A stretch of 64,000 bases of DNA. Source: Selaginella moellendorffii (taxonomy: Eukaryota; Streptophyta; Lycopodiopsida; Selaginellales; Selaginellaceae). The stretch lies in the NCBI RefSeq assembly GCF_000143415.4, contig NW_003314281.1, forward strand, positions 360,833-424,832. The letters are read 5' to 3'. The notes under the pieces were generated by a model. That model made no database searches and was not told the origin of the DNA. It was given only the letters and a program-made list of their open reading frames with translations. The translations under genes were made by a program, and so were the position numbers. Positions 12,986 to 23,888 of the stretch are shown here, piece by piece. Every line of letters begins with the position of its first letter. Position 1 is the stretch's first letter.

Positions 12986-13975
12986 GGATATGTCAAGCTG
13001 AACCTAACCCGCTATATGCCATGTGTCATATGCCAAGTTAAACTTCCAAGCTTGTAACCAAGGAGTGAAGGAATCAGAACATAAAATGACTCTTGAGCAT
13101 TTTACCAAGGAGCAAAGGGATAGGAGTATAGAGCAACATTAAAACAATCCTAGAGCATCTAACATCTTAATACCAGGATCAACATGTAAAAATGAAGCCT
13201 AACAAAGTCTGGCACTATTTCAACATACTGATGGTCTAATGCAAAGATATAGGTACTATGGTATGGAACTTGGGTTTAGACCTAAACCAGATATAAAACA
13301 AGGATAGGCATGCAGGAAAGAGCTAAACTATGCCTTAAGTTGGTCAGCCATGCCCAACCTACCGTATTATACATTTGGAACCAACCCCCCCCCCCCCCAC
13401 AAAACATATGCTTCAGGCTTTCACCTTCCACCCTTAGTTACCCTTTAGTACTAGGAGTTAGTTTTTGGGATTAACTCAAAATTTACTAAATATAGAATGG
13501 CACTAGATTGTGAATTTGGACATGCTATTATGTTCAAGACAATTTTTACATTCTGTAGATATGCCAAATTAGCAAATTTAGACACTTTGCATAAATAACA
13601 ATTGGGACTGAATGGAACTAACATAAGGTGGACTGAATGGAACTAACACAAGATGCATGATAGCGAAGGTATTTGGTAAACACGGCAAGTTATCATTTGG
13701 TGAATATTGAGGTACTAAGCTCAATATCACAAAGGTTCCTAACACTAGCAAGTGCAAACCAATATATAAGTTTCTCATACCGGGCTAAGTATGCTCAATA
13801 AAAAACACATAGGAGTTCTTACTTTATGTTTATTTAGCATAAGTACATATATAATGACTAATTTCTAACCTAGCTCGAGTGGAGATTAAAAAAGGGTCTA
13901 GCAATATTGACTTCTTGATATATGATAATAATTTTTTATACCCACAATCACATTTGCAACACATGACTACTATAG
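12986..13975 (-). mobile_element. LTR-A, minus-strand copy, inner end missing
   Basis: Matches about 7,905-8,961 in the same orientation, including a C run near 13,385-13,398. The first ~60 bases next to the primer-binding site are missing. The outer end runs out near 'cccacaatcacatttgcaac'. Confidence 0.7.
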
Positions 13976-15064
13976 TTATGGTTACTATAACTAGCTGACT
14001 GTTACCATTGGTTGTGAGCATTAGGCACTTGGCTACTATGATTGTAGCACTATCATGTATTTTTTATTAAGTCTTTGATTGCAATTGCCAACATTACTCA
14101 AAGATAAGGTTTTCTTTTTACCTAATGTGGTTGTTGTTAAGATTGTATTCTCCCCAAATCACATTATATTAGAATCCTAAGGATTTCTATAGTGATCATG
14201 TAGATTTATATTATGTTTTTTAAATTCTTCCCTCCCAGGCTTTAGTGATAGTGTAAGAGCTTTTTGAGGAAAGAAGCAATAAAGAAAGCAAGAAAACATG
14301 TTTGGAATCATTTTAGGTGGACAATGTTTGTAAGAGAGAATCCAGTCTTCAATTATGCTCTAGAGAGGACATTGGCAACATTGAAAGTACACTAGTGGGA
14401 TGAAGCACTATTATGAAAACCATTACAAAACTATTTGGAACCTTATACAGTAAAATTATATACCAAATTAGATGATGTAATGTTTTCCTATATATTTTTC
14501 TTATCACCTAGTATTTTTATATAGTTAAATTCTAAAAAACCACATCATTTGGTTTTTTATGAAAAAAGCAAAGAAGTGTTCAAGAGCAAGTTCCAATCTA
14601 AACTTCTGAACTTCCAACACACTAAGGATGCCAATCCAAGCTTGCTTCATTAAAACACTGCAATGGATGCCATGGGTGCTTCCACAAATTTTAATTATAA
14701 ACAAGCAAAAGATCAACATTATGCTCAAGATAACACAATTGGCACAATTTTGATAATGATCTATAGATCAACCAGAAGGAAATTTTGGACCCATAGCTTT
14801 TAGGATAAAAGAGGAGGGAAGGGATCTAGGGAGGAGGCAATGAAAAGAAAAAGATTTTGTCTTTTGTGTTATGTAGAATATATTTTCTAAAACTTTAAAT
14901 GTAAGACTTTGAATATATTTTTCTAAAACTTTGAATATTCATATTTAGATTTGACAAATTTACTGCATTGACTGTCTTATTATTTTTTTGGTTTTACTAT
15001 AGGATTAATTTTACAATATTATATAGATGTATTTAAGGTGAGTTGAAATGTTCCTCCAATAACC
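13976..15064. other. AT-rich spacer, no gene seen
   Basis: No coding region is supported. A TATA-like 'atatagat' at about 15,019-15,026 lies some 40 bases before the start codon of the DUF26 gene and may be its promoter element. Confidence 0.45.
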
Positions 15065-15490
15065 ATGGGGATTTTGTTGATATTTTACATTTTGAAATTT
15101 GTTTTAGGTTTTGTATCAGGACTCACATTAAATGACTTTTGCAAAGATCTTCCTATGAATCATATTAGATACAATCCTTTAAAATATAAATCTGGTAGTA
15201 ACTTTGAAAAGAATCTTGGAAAGGTTTTTAATGAGTTGAAACTCTTACATTCTTCATTTGACCATCCAACATCAGAATATGAAAAATCAAGACCCATGAT
15301 AGAGAGAGTTTATGGGGATTCTTATTGTGAAACAGGACCTACAAGAGCTCCTTGCTTACCTTGTCTTGACAGTATAAAATCACAATTTGATAATTTAACT
15401 CCTTTATCAATGGGTGCAACTATGTGCTACCAACAATCTGAGAGTGTAAAATGTTATTTTCGTTATGAAAATTACTGGTATTTTAACTAA
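15065..15490 (+). CDS. Secreted DUF26 (ginkbilobin-2-like) protein
   Basis: A single 141-residue frame with a good start context (aaccATGG). Residues 1-19 look like a signal peptide, so the mature protein is probably apoplastic. The DUF26 hallmark C-x8-C-x2-C is exact: Cys88, Cys97, Cys100, followed by Leu101. Further cysteines are at 26, 121 and 130, giving the six expected, and the C-terminal 'CYFRYENYWYF' matches the 'C-x-[IV]-RY-x(n)-F' end of the family. Single-domain secreted DUF26 proteins such as Gnk2 bind mannose and inhibit fungi; that role here is inference. There is no intron, and the gene is AT-rich like its surroundings, unlike the multi-exon host genes. No transmembrane or kinase part follows, so it is not a truncated CRK receptor kinase. 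It could be a recently inactive copy, but the frame and all key residues are intact. Confidence 0.8.
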   Translation: MGILLIFYILKFVLGFVSGLTLNDFCKDLPMNHIRYNPLKYKSGSNFEKNLGKVFNELKLLHSSFDHPTSEYEKSRPMIERVYGDSYCETGPTRAPCLPCLDSIKSQFDNLTPLSMGATMCYQQSESVKCYFRYENYWYFN

Positions 15491-17067
15491 TCTCCTTTTG
15501 ATAATAAAAATTGACTAAATTTAAGCAAGAAGACAAGCATGGGAACTAGTATAGTTCACAAGCTAGCACAAATGGTTTTTAGTGTGGTTGAGATGCCATT
15601 TGGGAATAAAATTAAGTATAATTGAATGGTGTGTACCTATGATTGATTCTTAAGTATACTCTTATTAATGGTTATGATTTTGCCACATCAAATAAATAGA
15701 CTATATTTAATTAAAACATTAATGAATAATATGGTTTTCCTCAATCTGATGGCTCTACATTAATTTTCATTAATCCTAATACTATTTTAACTTAAAATAT
15801 TGATTTATTTATAAAAATTTAAATTAATTATATCCACACCAATTTATATATAGCTAAATATACTTTTAATTATATCCATACCCATTATAATTATACTTAT
15901 ATAGTTTTATATATTTTCAAAATATGTTCAAAATCATAATAGAACATTTGTATAAATTTATATTTTTAAGTTTTTAAATAGCTTATTTTCTCAAAAATAA
16001 AATGAATTTTAAATTTTATTTTTATTCATTTGCTTATTATCCAAAAAAACCGATAGAAAGCTGCCACTACTCTCCATGAAAGTTTCTTATATGGTTCATG
16101 ATTTAGAAAACTTGTAAAGCATATACTCAAAATATCCCGATATATTTTAGAATATTCCATTTATAATCAAAGCTTACATACCATGTGTTTACAACTCTCT
16201 CCACAGGCATAAAATCTTGATGGAGCCCATCCAGATTTAGTAGATGCAGGTTTTTACCAATCACAATCACTATGTATTCCTGACACTCATTACTATGTAT
16301 TCATCCAAGAGGATCCAAGGTATTAGATCTCATGAGTTGACTTGATATCTTCTAGGAGATTTGTGTGGGATGGATCCTTCCCCAACACTCCAAACCCAGC
16401 ACTTTCCTAGACTTTCTCTGCCACTTCTTCCACCACAAAAACCACACCCTTGTCATACCTCCACTCCAACAATTAACCATTATGACAATCCTCTTGGGTG
16501 TGTGAGTCCAGCTACCCAGAAGTAGTGGACCAGGAGCTGGATTGTTAAAAAATCCACACTGAGATTGCTTTGTCGTAGAACATTTGAATTCCCTAGGGTG
16601 ATGAACCTTAAGTATTTATTTTTCAGCTGCTCAAGGCATTGTATGAGTACATGAAGCTCTTGGTTGGGAATGGATCACAGTTGAGATCCTTCAATTACTT
16701 TCCTGTAGGAGAGTTCTAGCAAGAGATGACTCATTCAAGAGTAGGAACTTAACATTATGCTTAGCAAATAAGGCAGCTCAGGAAATATGTTTTTATTATC
16801 TTTTATTTTGTAATGTAATGTGGATCACTCTTTTTCTTCTTTTAGAAGCTTTGTAGCTAAAACTTATGGACTTAAAAATGAGATATAGTGTATATCTAGT
16901 TTCAAGAAGTCTATAGTGTAATAAATTATTTAGTAAGATTCAGGTACAGATGATTTTAAGAATTAATAAATATAAACTATTCTTCTTTCTCACATAAAAG
17001 CAAACACAGTTTAGATATGTATTTGAATATAAATTCTGATATATTACTAGTTTACAAACGGATATTT
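15491..17067. other. AT-rich spacer, no gene seen
   Basis: Very AT-rich up to about 16,050, then mixed sequence. Reading frames are short. No splice-consistent exon chain, RNA gene or clear transposon end was found. Confidence 0.45.
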
Positions 17068-17163
17068 CCCCAAGAAGAACTCCTAGCAATCCAAGAGATC
17101 CACAACAGAGTCCAGACCGCCACGAATTCGCAGTGGCTGGCCTGGATAAGAGCAAGACCCGCC
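17068..17163 (+). pseudogene. Fragment of aldo-keto reductase exon 2
   Basis: About 95 bases match, in reverse orientation, the region 52,265-52,378, which is the right part of exon 2 and the adjacent intron of the aldo-keto reductase gene. The shared text includes 'cttatccaggccagccac' versus 'cttgtccaggccagccac' (minus-strand reading). It is fused directly to the ethanolamine kinase pseudogene, in the same relative orientation as at the 48.8-52.7 kb locus but with the 2 kb between them missing. Confidence 0.75.
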
Positions 17164-17179
17164 ATTCGCAGTCGTTCGC

Positions 17180-18310
17180 CTGTGAGTTCACAAGTGTTTC
17201 TACATTGACGAGATCATAAGAAGATACCTTCTCAGGATTATTTGGTCCCAAGTAGTGCCTCAATAGGCATACTCGTTCCACAATAGTTAAATCTGCTGTA
17301 CTCGAAGTCGATAAAATAGTGCTTCCCTATATAACAGTGTTGAAGACATCCACTTCAAACAAATTGATCTATAAACCAGACCTTGTGCATCAACCATGAC
17401 ATTGCCGGGAAGCATATCGTGTGCGTAGACGACAGGGCCGCCGATTTCCTGCAAAGATCAACCAATGTAGGCTTGACTACTATCGCTTTGGGAGACACAA
17501 ACCTTCAATGTATTGATGTCTTGCCTTAGCTCGTCAATGACACCGCCTCCAGTTTCCTTTGTTCTTCTGGATTCTCAAACTTGGTAACAGCAGACGCTGG
17601 AGCAGCAGCACTAGCATTGTTACACAAATAACCAGAAAAAACATGAAAAAGAAACCCAAGAAGCTGCCATACCGAGCTCAAAGTATCTGCTAATGTCGGT
17701 CCAGACCATGGGCTCCTTGTCGCCAGGAAATTCTTGCTGATGAAGGCGTCGAAGTTCTTTTGCAACTTTTGCTACGACTAAATCGTCCAGAAAATCTGCC
17801 AACTTAGGCAAACTAATTCAAATGGAAGAAACAAAAGAATAAAGAGAAGCTCTACGAAGAAAGAAACCTTCAGGTGTCAGCGTCCTTGCCGTGACAAACG
17901 TTTGAATGATCCCGTTTTTAAAGACGCCATCGAGCTCCGGACAAAACGCTGGTCGCAATAGATGACAGGTTGCCTGCGAAGAAAAGAAGTTGAGATCATA
18001 GAATTACTCCCGATCGATCACACCTCGGTGGCAGGACCAAACTCGCGGACAACCACAGAGTGATCCTTCTTCTTGCTGGAAACTTTAACCACTGCAAACG
18101 AAAGAAAACGCTCGCTGCATTAGAGAAAAAGAGATGGAACTCCATTCTCCAACTCACTGATGTTTGTGATCCCTCCATTGATCCGGCAAACGTCAAAATC
18201 CGAATTATCGGCGTCTCGAAGCTCCGGGATCAAGGCCCGGCACACATTTCTGGGCGGCAAGACAAGATCGCACGAAGAAATTTCTTTCTGGCGATCGATC
18301 GATCCATCGA
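17180..18310 (-). pseudogene. Ethanolamine kinase pseudogene (inverted copy)
   Basis: Reading the minus strand from 18,310 to 17,180 gives a copy of 48,905-50,217 of the intact ethanolamine kinase gene, introns included, so it arose by DNA duplication and not by retroposition. Exons 2 to 9 are recognisable ('INGGIT', 'LADFLDD', 'LHQQEFPG'). Damage includes loss of the exon 3 end with its splice donor, a one-base loss after the 'GAVS'-type segment, a shortened exon 7 before the kinase 'H-x-D' motif, and removal of most of the 'FDIG' region of exon 8. Exon 1 and the last two exons are absent. A functional protein is not possible. Confidence 0.85.
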
Positions 18311-18896
18311 TCCATCGCTTTCGGCTAGACAGCACTTTTCAAATAGCCACGTAGACTATACACGTAGGGCTGATGGCGTAAATAAGCCACGGCGATGTGT
18401 TGAAATTGGAGATGGTAAAAAGACTTTTCCCCCATCTCCTGGATTTCCTTTGATCGCTATGCTTTTGACTTTCCACTGGAGCCTTTGATGCTTCGATCCA
18501 TAGATTTTCTCGAGATTCTTCATCGACTGGAGCCTTGGATGGTGAGAATTTGGGCGTCTTTGGATAGCTTTTCTGACCGTGATGCTTCGATCCAGGTTCT
18601 CGATTTTTATGGAAGGTCAATTATCTTTTATGTGGGACAAGACAACACGGCGCAATGTGTGTCGCGGTGTCACCTTGGAAGCCATCGATGTGTCCCGCAC
18701 ACGTAGTGGTGGAACAAAAATCATGGGATAATGTCGCTGCCTCGCCACGAGCTGGCAGCATGGTTCCGCAAGTTAAGCTTTCTCCTCTTTATTTTTAAGC
18801 TTGCGCTGATCGGAGCGTTAGCTTTTTGATGTGTTTGTAGATTGTGATAGAGATTTGTGGCAAGCAGCAGATTGCCACAACATCAATCCGCAAGCT
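18311..18896. repeat. Duplicated segment upstream of the Slo gene
   Basis: About 18,565-18,780 is similar, in inverted orientation, to about 50,600-50,790, downstream of the intact ethanolamine kinase gene. Shared pieces include 'gtgatgcttcgat' and 'aatgtgtgt(c/t)gcggtgtca'. Together with 17,068-18,310 this makes the whole stretch an inverted, reordered copy of the 48.9-52.4 kb region. It probably also holds the 5' flank and leader of the Slo gene; a possible upstream ATG at 18,731 opens only a short frame. Confidence 0.65.
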
Positions 18897-21800
18897 ATGG
18901 CAACTGTGCGAAGAAATTCTCGCTCGTGAGTTCCAATTCCTTTCTAGTCTAGAGTTTTAGTGGTGTTGAGATTTCTCCTTTGATGCTCTCCTTTTTTTTC
19001 CTTTGTCACAGAGATATCGAGCACGAAACTTCCAGGCGCGGTGATCACACTGAAGTAACAGTTCCAGCACTCGAGACGAATGCCCCTTATTCCGGAAAGA
19101 AAGCTGTTACTCGATCTCGGACGCTGTCCATCGCTCCAACGGGGCAGTGCACTCCAATTCTAGACGATGACGAGCTGGGCAGTAATCTGGAGCCAGGGTC
19201 TCGGCCACGGGAGAGCGAAGAACAGCTTGACTATTCTCTCGGGAAATTCAGGGGCTCCGCCAAGTATTTCTTCGTTCGCTCTTTGCTGTGGTTCAAGGAT
19301 CGAGGCGAGGGGAAGAAAGTTGATGCTACTGAGGTATGGGAATTTGGTATTCTTTACCTTCTTTTCGAAGCGTTTAGAGCGTCTTTAAACTGGACAGGAT
19401 GTTCTTGCCAGATACCACAACTTATACCTCTATGGAGCGGTTCCACTGACGATTAAAGTGAGAACAGCCATTCGCAGTGGTTCTCTGGGACATATTTTAC
19501 TGTGTGTAAGTTCCAAATTTTAGTAGCCTGCGGTTCATATTATATTTCTGGTATTTGCAGCTAGAGTTTCTCGCGGCTATGCTGTCGATTGTGGCGTACC
19601 TAAGATCAACGTAAGCTTATTACTTACTTAATCTGACTGAAACATTCTGGTGGTTTCAGCTATGCACAGACAACGCAGCTCTGGGCGATAACAGTGAGAA
19701 AAATCGTAGCTCTCTTTTTCGTGGCGGATTATCTTTTAAAGGTCTACATGTAAGTTTTATTCACTTGCGTTTTGGCTGCATTGCGTCATTGTTTGTCTGC
19801 AGTGCTCCTGTCCGTTTCTATTACATAACCTCGGTAACTGGAGTGGTTGATCTCTTGAGTACATTATCAATACTTTCCTTGTGGAGGTACATGAAACTAT
19901 CTTAGGATTTGAGTCATCTAACAAACTATATAGCAAGTTTCGAAATGAGGGTGCCATTCCTCAGATGCTACTGGTTCTTCGAGCCTTAAGGTATTCATTT
20001 AATACCTTCTTTCTAGACTGTTATCTTGTTCCCTTTTTTTTCTTTTTTCTTTTAGAATTTTGCCTTCCTTTGCTGCTTTTGGGATTGTTGGCGGTACAGT
20101 TGGACAACAGATTTTTCTTCTAACGATGTATACACTTGGCGCCGGTATATGAGCTCGTCAAATTATCAAATCACGACTCTTATGTAGTAACAAATCTATT
20201 GCAGTTTTTATCGCTGCTGGAATACTTCAATGGGTTGAGTATAAAGCCACCTCCGCAGCAACCAAGGCAGAGGAAGGCTGTGACCCCGAAGGCTGCTTTA
20301 CATTTTACGACGCTTTTTACTTCATCGTCGTTACAGTACTTATTATCAACACATGCTTTCGTTGTGGCAAGTGAAAACTTTTCTTTTTTCATCAGATCAC
20401 TACTGTTGGCTATGGAGACTTTACACCAAAATCCAATCTCGGTCGGCTTGTAACACTTGCTGTTATGCTTATAGCCGCGCTTATTCTTCCCGCGCAGTTT
20501 AGCAAAATTTTGCAGCTTGCATCACGAAGGTAGAGCTTGGCCATTTTTCTTCAAAAGCATTGGTTTTCCATTATGTACAGGCCCTATGGTGGAAGGATTG
20601 CTGTGCAAAATGCTATCGGTTGTAACTTCATAGTCATAAGTGGGAAGATTTCTTTTCAGACCGTTCGACATTTTCTATCTGGATTCTACCATCCCAGCCA
20701 TGACAAAAGTTACATTCGACTTATGTGATTCACCTCTAATTCTCTTCTTGCGTGTGCAGTGCAGATATGGCAGCATTTCCTGTCCGTGTAGTTGTCATGG
20801 CTCCATTTAAACCCTCGTATGCAAAACTCGCATTCTTTCTGAGCTTTTATGAATTATCGTTTTCTCCAGGTACGATATGAAGACACTGCTTAACCGTTAC
20901 GAAGGACGGGTTGAATTTATCGAAGGAACACCGATGAAAGAGTCAGATTTAGATCGAGTGTGTGCTTCGTTCGCCACAGCCGTGTTTTTGCTTGCGGACG
21001 AGCATGCAAAGGTAAGCTTCTGTTGTCTTGTTTCATTATCGTCATGTCACCTTTGCGTCTGCAGGACTTTGATGCTGAAGACTCTGCTCAGATAACACGA
21101 ACTCTTTCCGTGCATCGTTACTGTGGACCCAATGTTCGAGTGATTGTGGAGCTACTGAAACCCGAGAATTCCAACAATGCCATCTGGGACGAAACTGAGA
21201 GTGGAATCGAGATCATTTGTCCCGAGGCAGTGCGCTTTCAGCTCTTGGCTCGCAGGTACTAGGATGTTTTGGTTACTCTTTCTTGATAAACTGTTTTTAA
21301 TATCCAGCTGCCATGTTCGGGGATTTTCTACGTTTGTGATCAACCTCTTTCGATCAGGATCACTCCTAAGCCATGCAAATCCATGCCACTGGATGAGCGA
21401 GTACAATGACGGCCTTCGCCAGGAAATATTTCCAGTTATCTTGCCGTCTTACTTTCACGAGGAGAGTTTGAAGTATGAAGAGGTTGGTTCTTTCTTTTCC
21501 ATTCAGTAAGTTTTTAGTTCCCAAACTTGCTTTCTTTTTACAGGCTGTGGAGATTGTATATATGAGCTACAACGTAATTCTTATCGGTTTGGATGTGGTG
21601 TTACTGAACAAAACTCGTGCTGTGAAACTCTATCCACGAGGCCGTCTCGTCACTCCAAGCGACATTGGCCTCGTCATCGCCAAAGACTTGGAAACAGCAG
21701 AAGCTGTTTCAAAGCACTCTAAATCCAAACGATCGATTAAACGAGCAGCCACTGGTGTCAAAGTGGCCTTGAAAAGCATAAAAAAGTCCCGGCAGCACGA

Positions 21801-23000
21801 CATGGAAACGGGGATCGGAGAAAACACCGACTCATCCAGTATCAACAGGCAACAGACGGATCTCCAAGCCCAGTTTCGCCATTTCTACAAACCTTCGATC
21901 GACGAACAACAGCAAAATCAGTCATTAGAGGTGGACTTCGTGTCGTCTCTCGAGGAGGCGATCGACGCAGCGATGCAGTGGCCTCCTCTCCGCAAGCGCT
22001 ACAAACCGGTTTCGCCAGTCCTGGAAAGAAGAGCAGACGCAATACAAGCAAACCTCGAACAGCGAACGATGCGAGTGGTTCTACTGCCTCGACCGCACAT
22101 CCTGGTGTGCATCGAAGGCAAGTGGCCTCTCAATCTCTTCTACTTCGTGAGCAACTTGCGAACAACACCTCCAGTGGTTCCTGTGGTGATCTTGCATCCA
22201 AATACGCCCAGCGCTCCAGACTGGGGATGCGTCGGCTTCTTCGACGACGTTTTCTTCGTCAAGGGCTCGGCCTTGTTCGAGCTCGACTTGGTGCGAGCCG
22301 GAGTTTTCCAGGCCCAAAAGGTGGTGATACTCACGCAGAGATTCGAGGACGACGACTCCAAGCCCCGGGAGGACACGGTTTCATCCCCGGTGAATACTCT
22401 GGACGTGAAGAACATCGTGATTGCCGCAAATGTGGAGAGGCTTGTGTCCCCGGCCCGGGACCGAGTCCTGGTCGAGCTCCAGCAGGAAAACCAGCTCCAG
22501 TTTCTACGTCCGCATTATAAGATCGACGCCATGCAGTTCCATCACAAGGATTTCCAGCGAAACTCAGATGCAAAGCTCCAGTTTTGTCCTCCCTTTACGG
22601 CGGGCAAAGGACTTTGCCCCGCAGCCTTCACATTCTTGACGTAAGTTCTTTTTATTTCTTTTGTTACTAATAGTTTCTCTCTCGCAGATATGCTACGTAT
22701 TTTAACAGGAACACTCTATCCATAATCGAGCAGCTCTCCTGTGGGAGGCGAGTTGGGGACGATGAAGATGGTGAAGTAAACTCGATACGCAAGCTGGAGC
22801 TAATTGCAGTACCAGACTGCTACATTGGCTTGAGCTTTGGGGAGATGTTCGCTGGACTATTGCGCAACGACAAGGCCTCCTTGGCATTGGGCCTTTACCG
22901 TCCCCCTGGAACACATTGTTCCTTGGTTTCCTATGTTAGTACCAATCCAACCTCGTCTGTACAGCTTGTGTATAGGGACTTGATCTATATCCTCCACTAG
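18897..23000 (+). CDS. Slo/BK-type potassium channel, 17 exons
   Basis: Hand-built exons (18897-18925, 19012-19333, 19398-19505, 19561-19610, 19660-19749, 19803-19886, 19934-19990, 20056-20144, 20205-20335, 20396-20529, 20581-20724, 20760-20816, 20870-21011, 21065-21255, 21308-21482, 21544-22640, 22688-23000) join in frame to 1,070 residues. All introns are GT-AG, about 36-65 bases. Order: hydrophilic N-terminus (1-117), membrane segments including an Arg-containing S4-like stretch ('LVLRALRILPSF'), a pore with selectivity filter TVGYGD (about 323-328), then RCK1 ('FPVRVVV', 'GPNVRVIVELLKPEN') and a long tail with RCK2. The tail matches BK channels in 'TYFNRNTLSIIEQL' and in the C-terminal 'TNPTSSVQLVYRDLIYIL'. 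The poly-Asp calcium bowl expected before 'PFTAGKGLC' is missing. It should conduct K+ across a membrane; gating by Ca2+ through RCK1 is possible but unproven. Alternatives such as CASTOR/POLLUX do not fit the filter or the C-terminus. Confidence 0.9.
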
Positions 23001-23481
23001 AAGAATCACACAATTGATTTTAGTAGGTGTTCTGTTGTTTTAGTAATTTAACACAAAATAAATTTCTTTTTCCTGAAATTAAACGTACAAAACTAGCAAT
23101 TTAAATTATATGTTTTAAATATTTTATATGATAATGGTACAACCAGTTGAAATATGTTAGATATATTACGAAAAAAAGATACAAATGTGGTAAGATATAA
23201 TTTTGTTAAGTTGATTATGACATAATTTATTGCACTATGCAGCACACTTGGTTTGTTTTGGATTTTTATGAATTCAAAATACAATTTTAATCAAGAATTG
23301 CTATAAAACCTTTTCAATTTTATCTACTATTTTTATATAGTGCTGTAATTCATAAAATTAAATTTTGCAACATAATAATTTTTTTTGTTATGACATTCAT
23401 TGTTAGAAAATTGCATAAGAATATTATAAATATAAAAAATCATTGTAAAATACTTTACTCTTAATTAATTTAAATTTATAT
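23001..23481. other. AT-rich spacer, no gene seen
   Basis: Follows the Slo stop codon and probably includes its 3' untranslated region. It becomes very AT-rich and ends at the target site (ATAT) of the short-LTR Gypsy element. Confidence 0.6.
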
Positions 23482-23655
23482 TGTGAGGGCCAAGTGTACG
23501 GCTACGATGCCGTATACTAATATTAGCGTAGTGGATTTTGGTAGCCGTCGGATTGGTTTCAATCCGGACCACTCGCTCCTGTATATAAGCTAGGGTTTTT
23601 GGGTTAATTGATATGCACATTTCTGTATTCCCTTTCTATATTCCATGCACTCACA
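23482..23655 (+). repeat. 5' LTR of the short-LTR Gypsy element
   Basis: 174 bases. It holds a TATA box ('tatataag', about 23,582-23,589) about 70 bases before its end, so U3 is about 100 bases and transcription should start near 23,610. Confidence 0.9.
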
Positions 23656-23888
23656 TTGGTGGAGTTGAGGGGCACCTTTGATTGTCCCTGGGGAGTGCTT
23701 GGATTTGGGATTTCGGTTTAGATCTAACTTTTGCATTGTCTAGATCTAGCTTTTAACATTTCCTTTCTTTTGTTCTTTCCTTTCAGGATTTTGGTTTAGA
23801 TCTAGCTTTTTGCATTGTCTAGATCTACCATTTCTTTCTAGCTTTTTGTCATTTCTCTTCTTTTGCTCTTTCTTTCTCATTCATTTTC

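Noticed and set aside
21978-22520. A 180-codon plus-strand frame and several minus-strand frames within Slo exon 16.
   Set aside because: They are shadows of the coding frame of a long GC-rich exon and have no recognisable domain.
18897-23000. CASTOR/POLLUX (DMI1) identity for the channel gene.
   Set aside because: The filter is TVGYGD, and the tail carries the BK-type 'TYFN..L..I' and 'TNP...LV..DLI' signatures.
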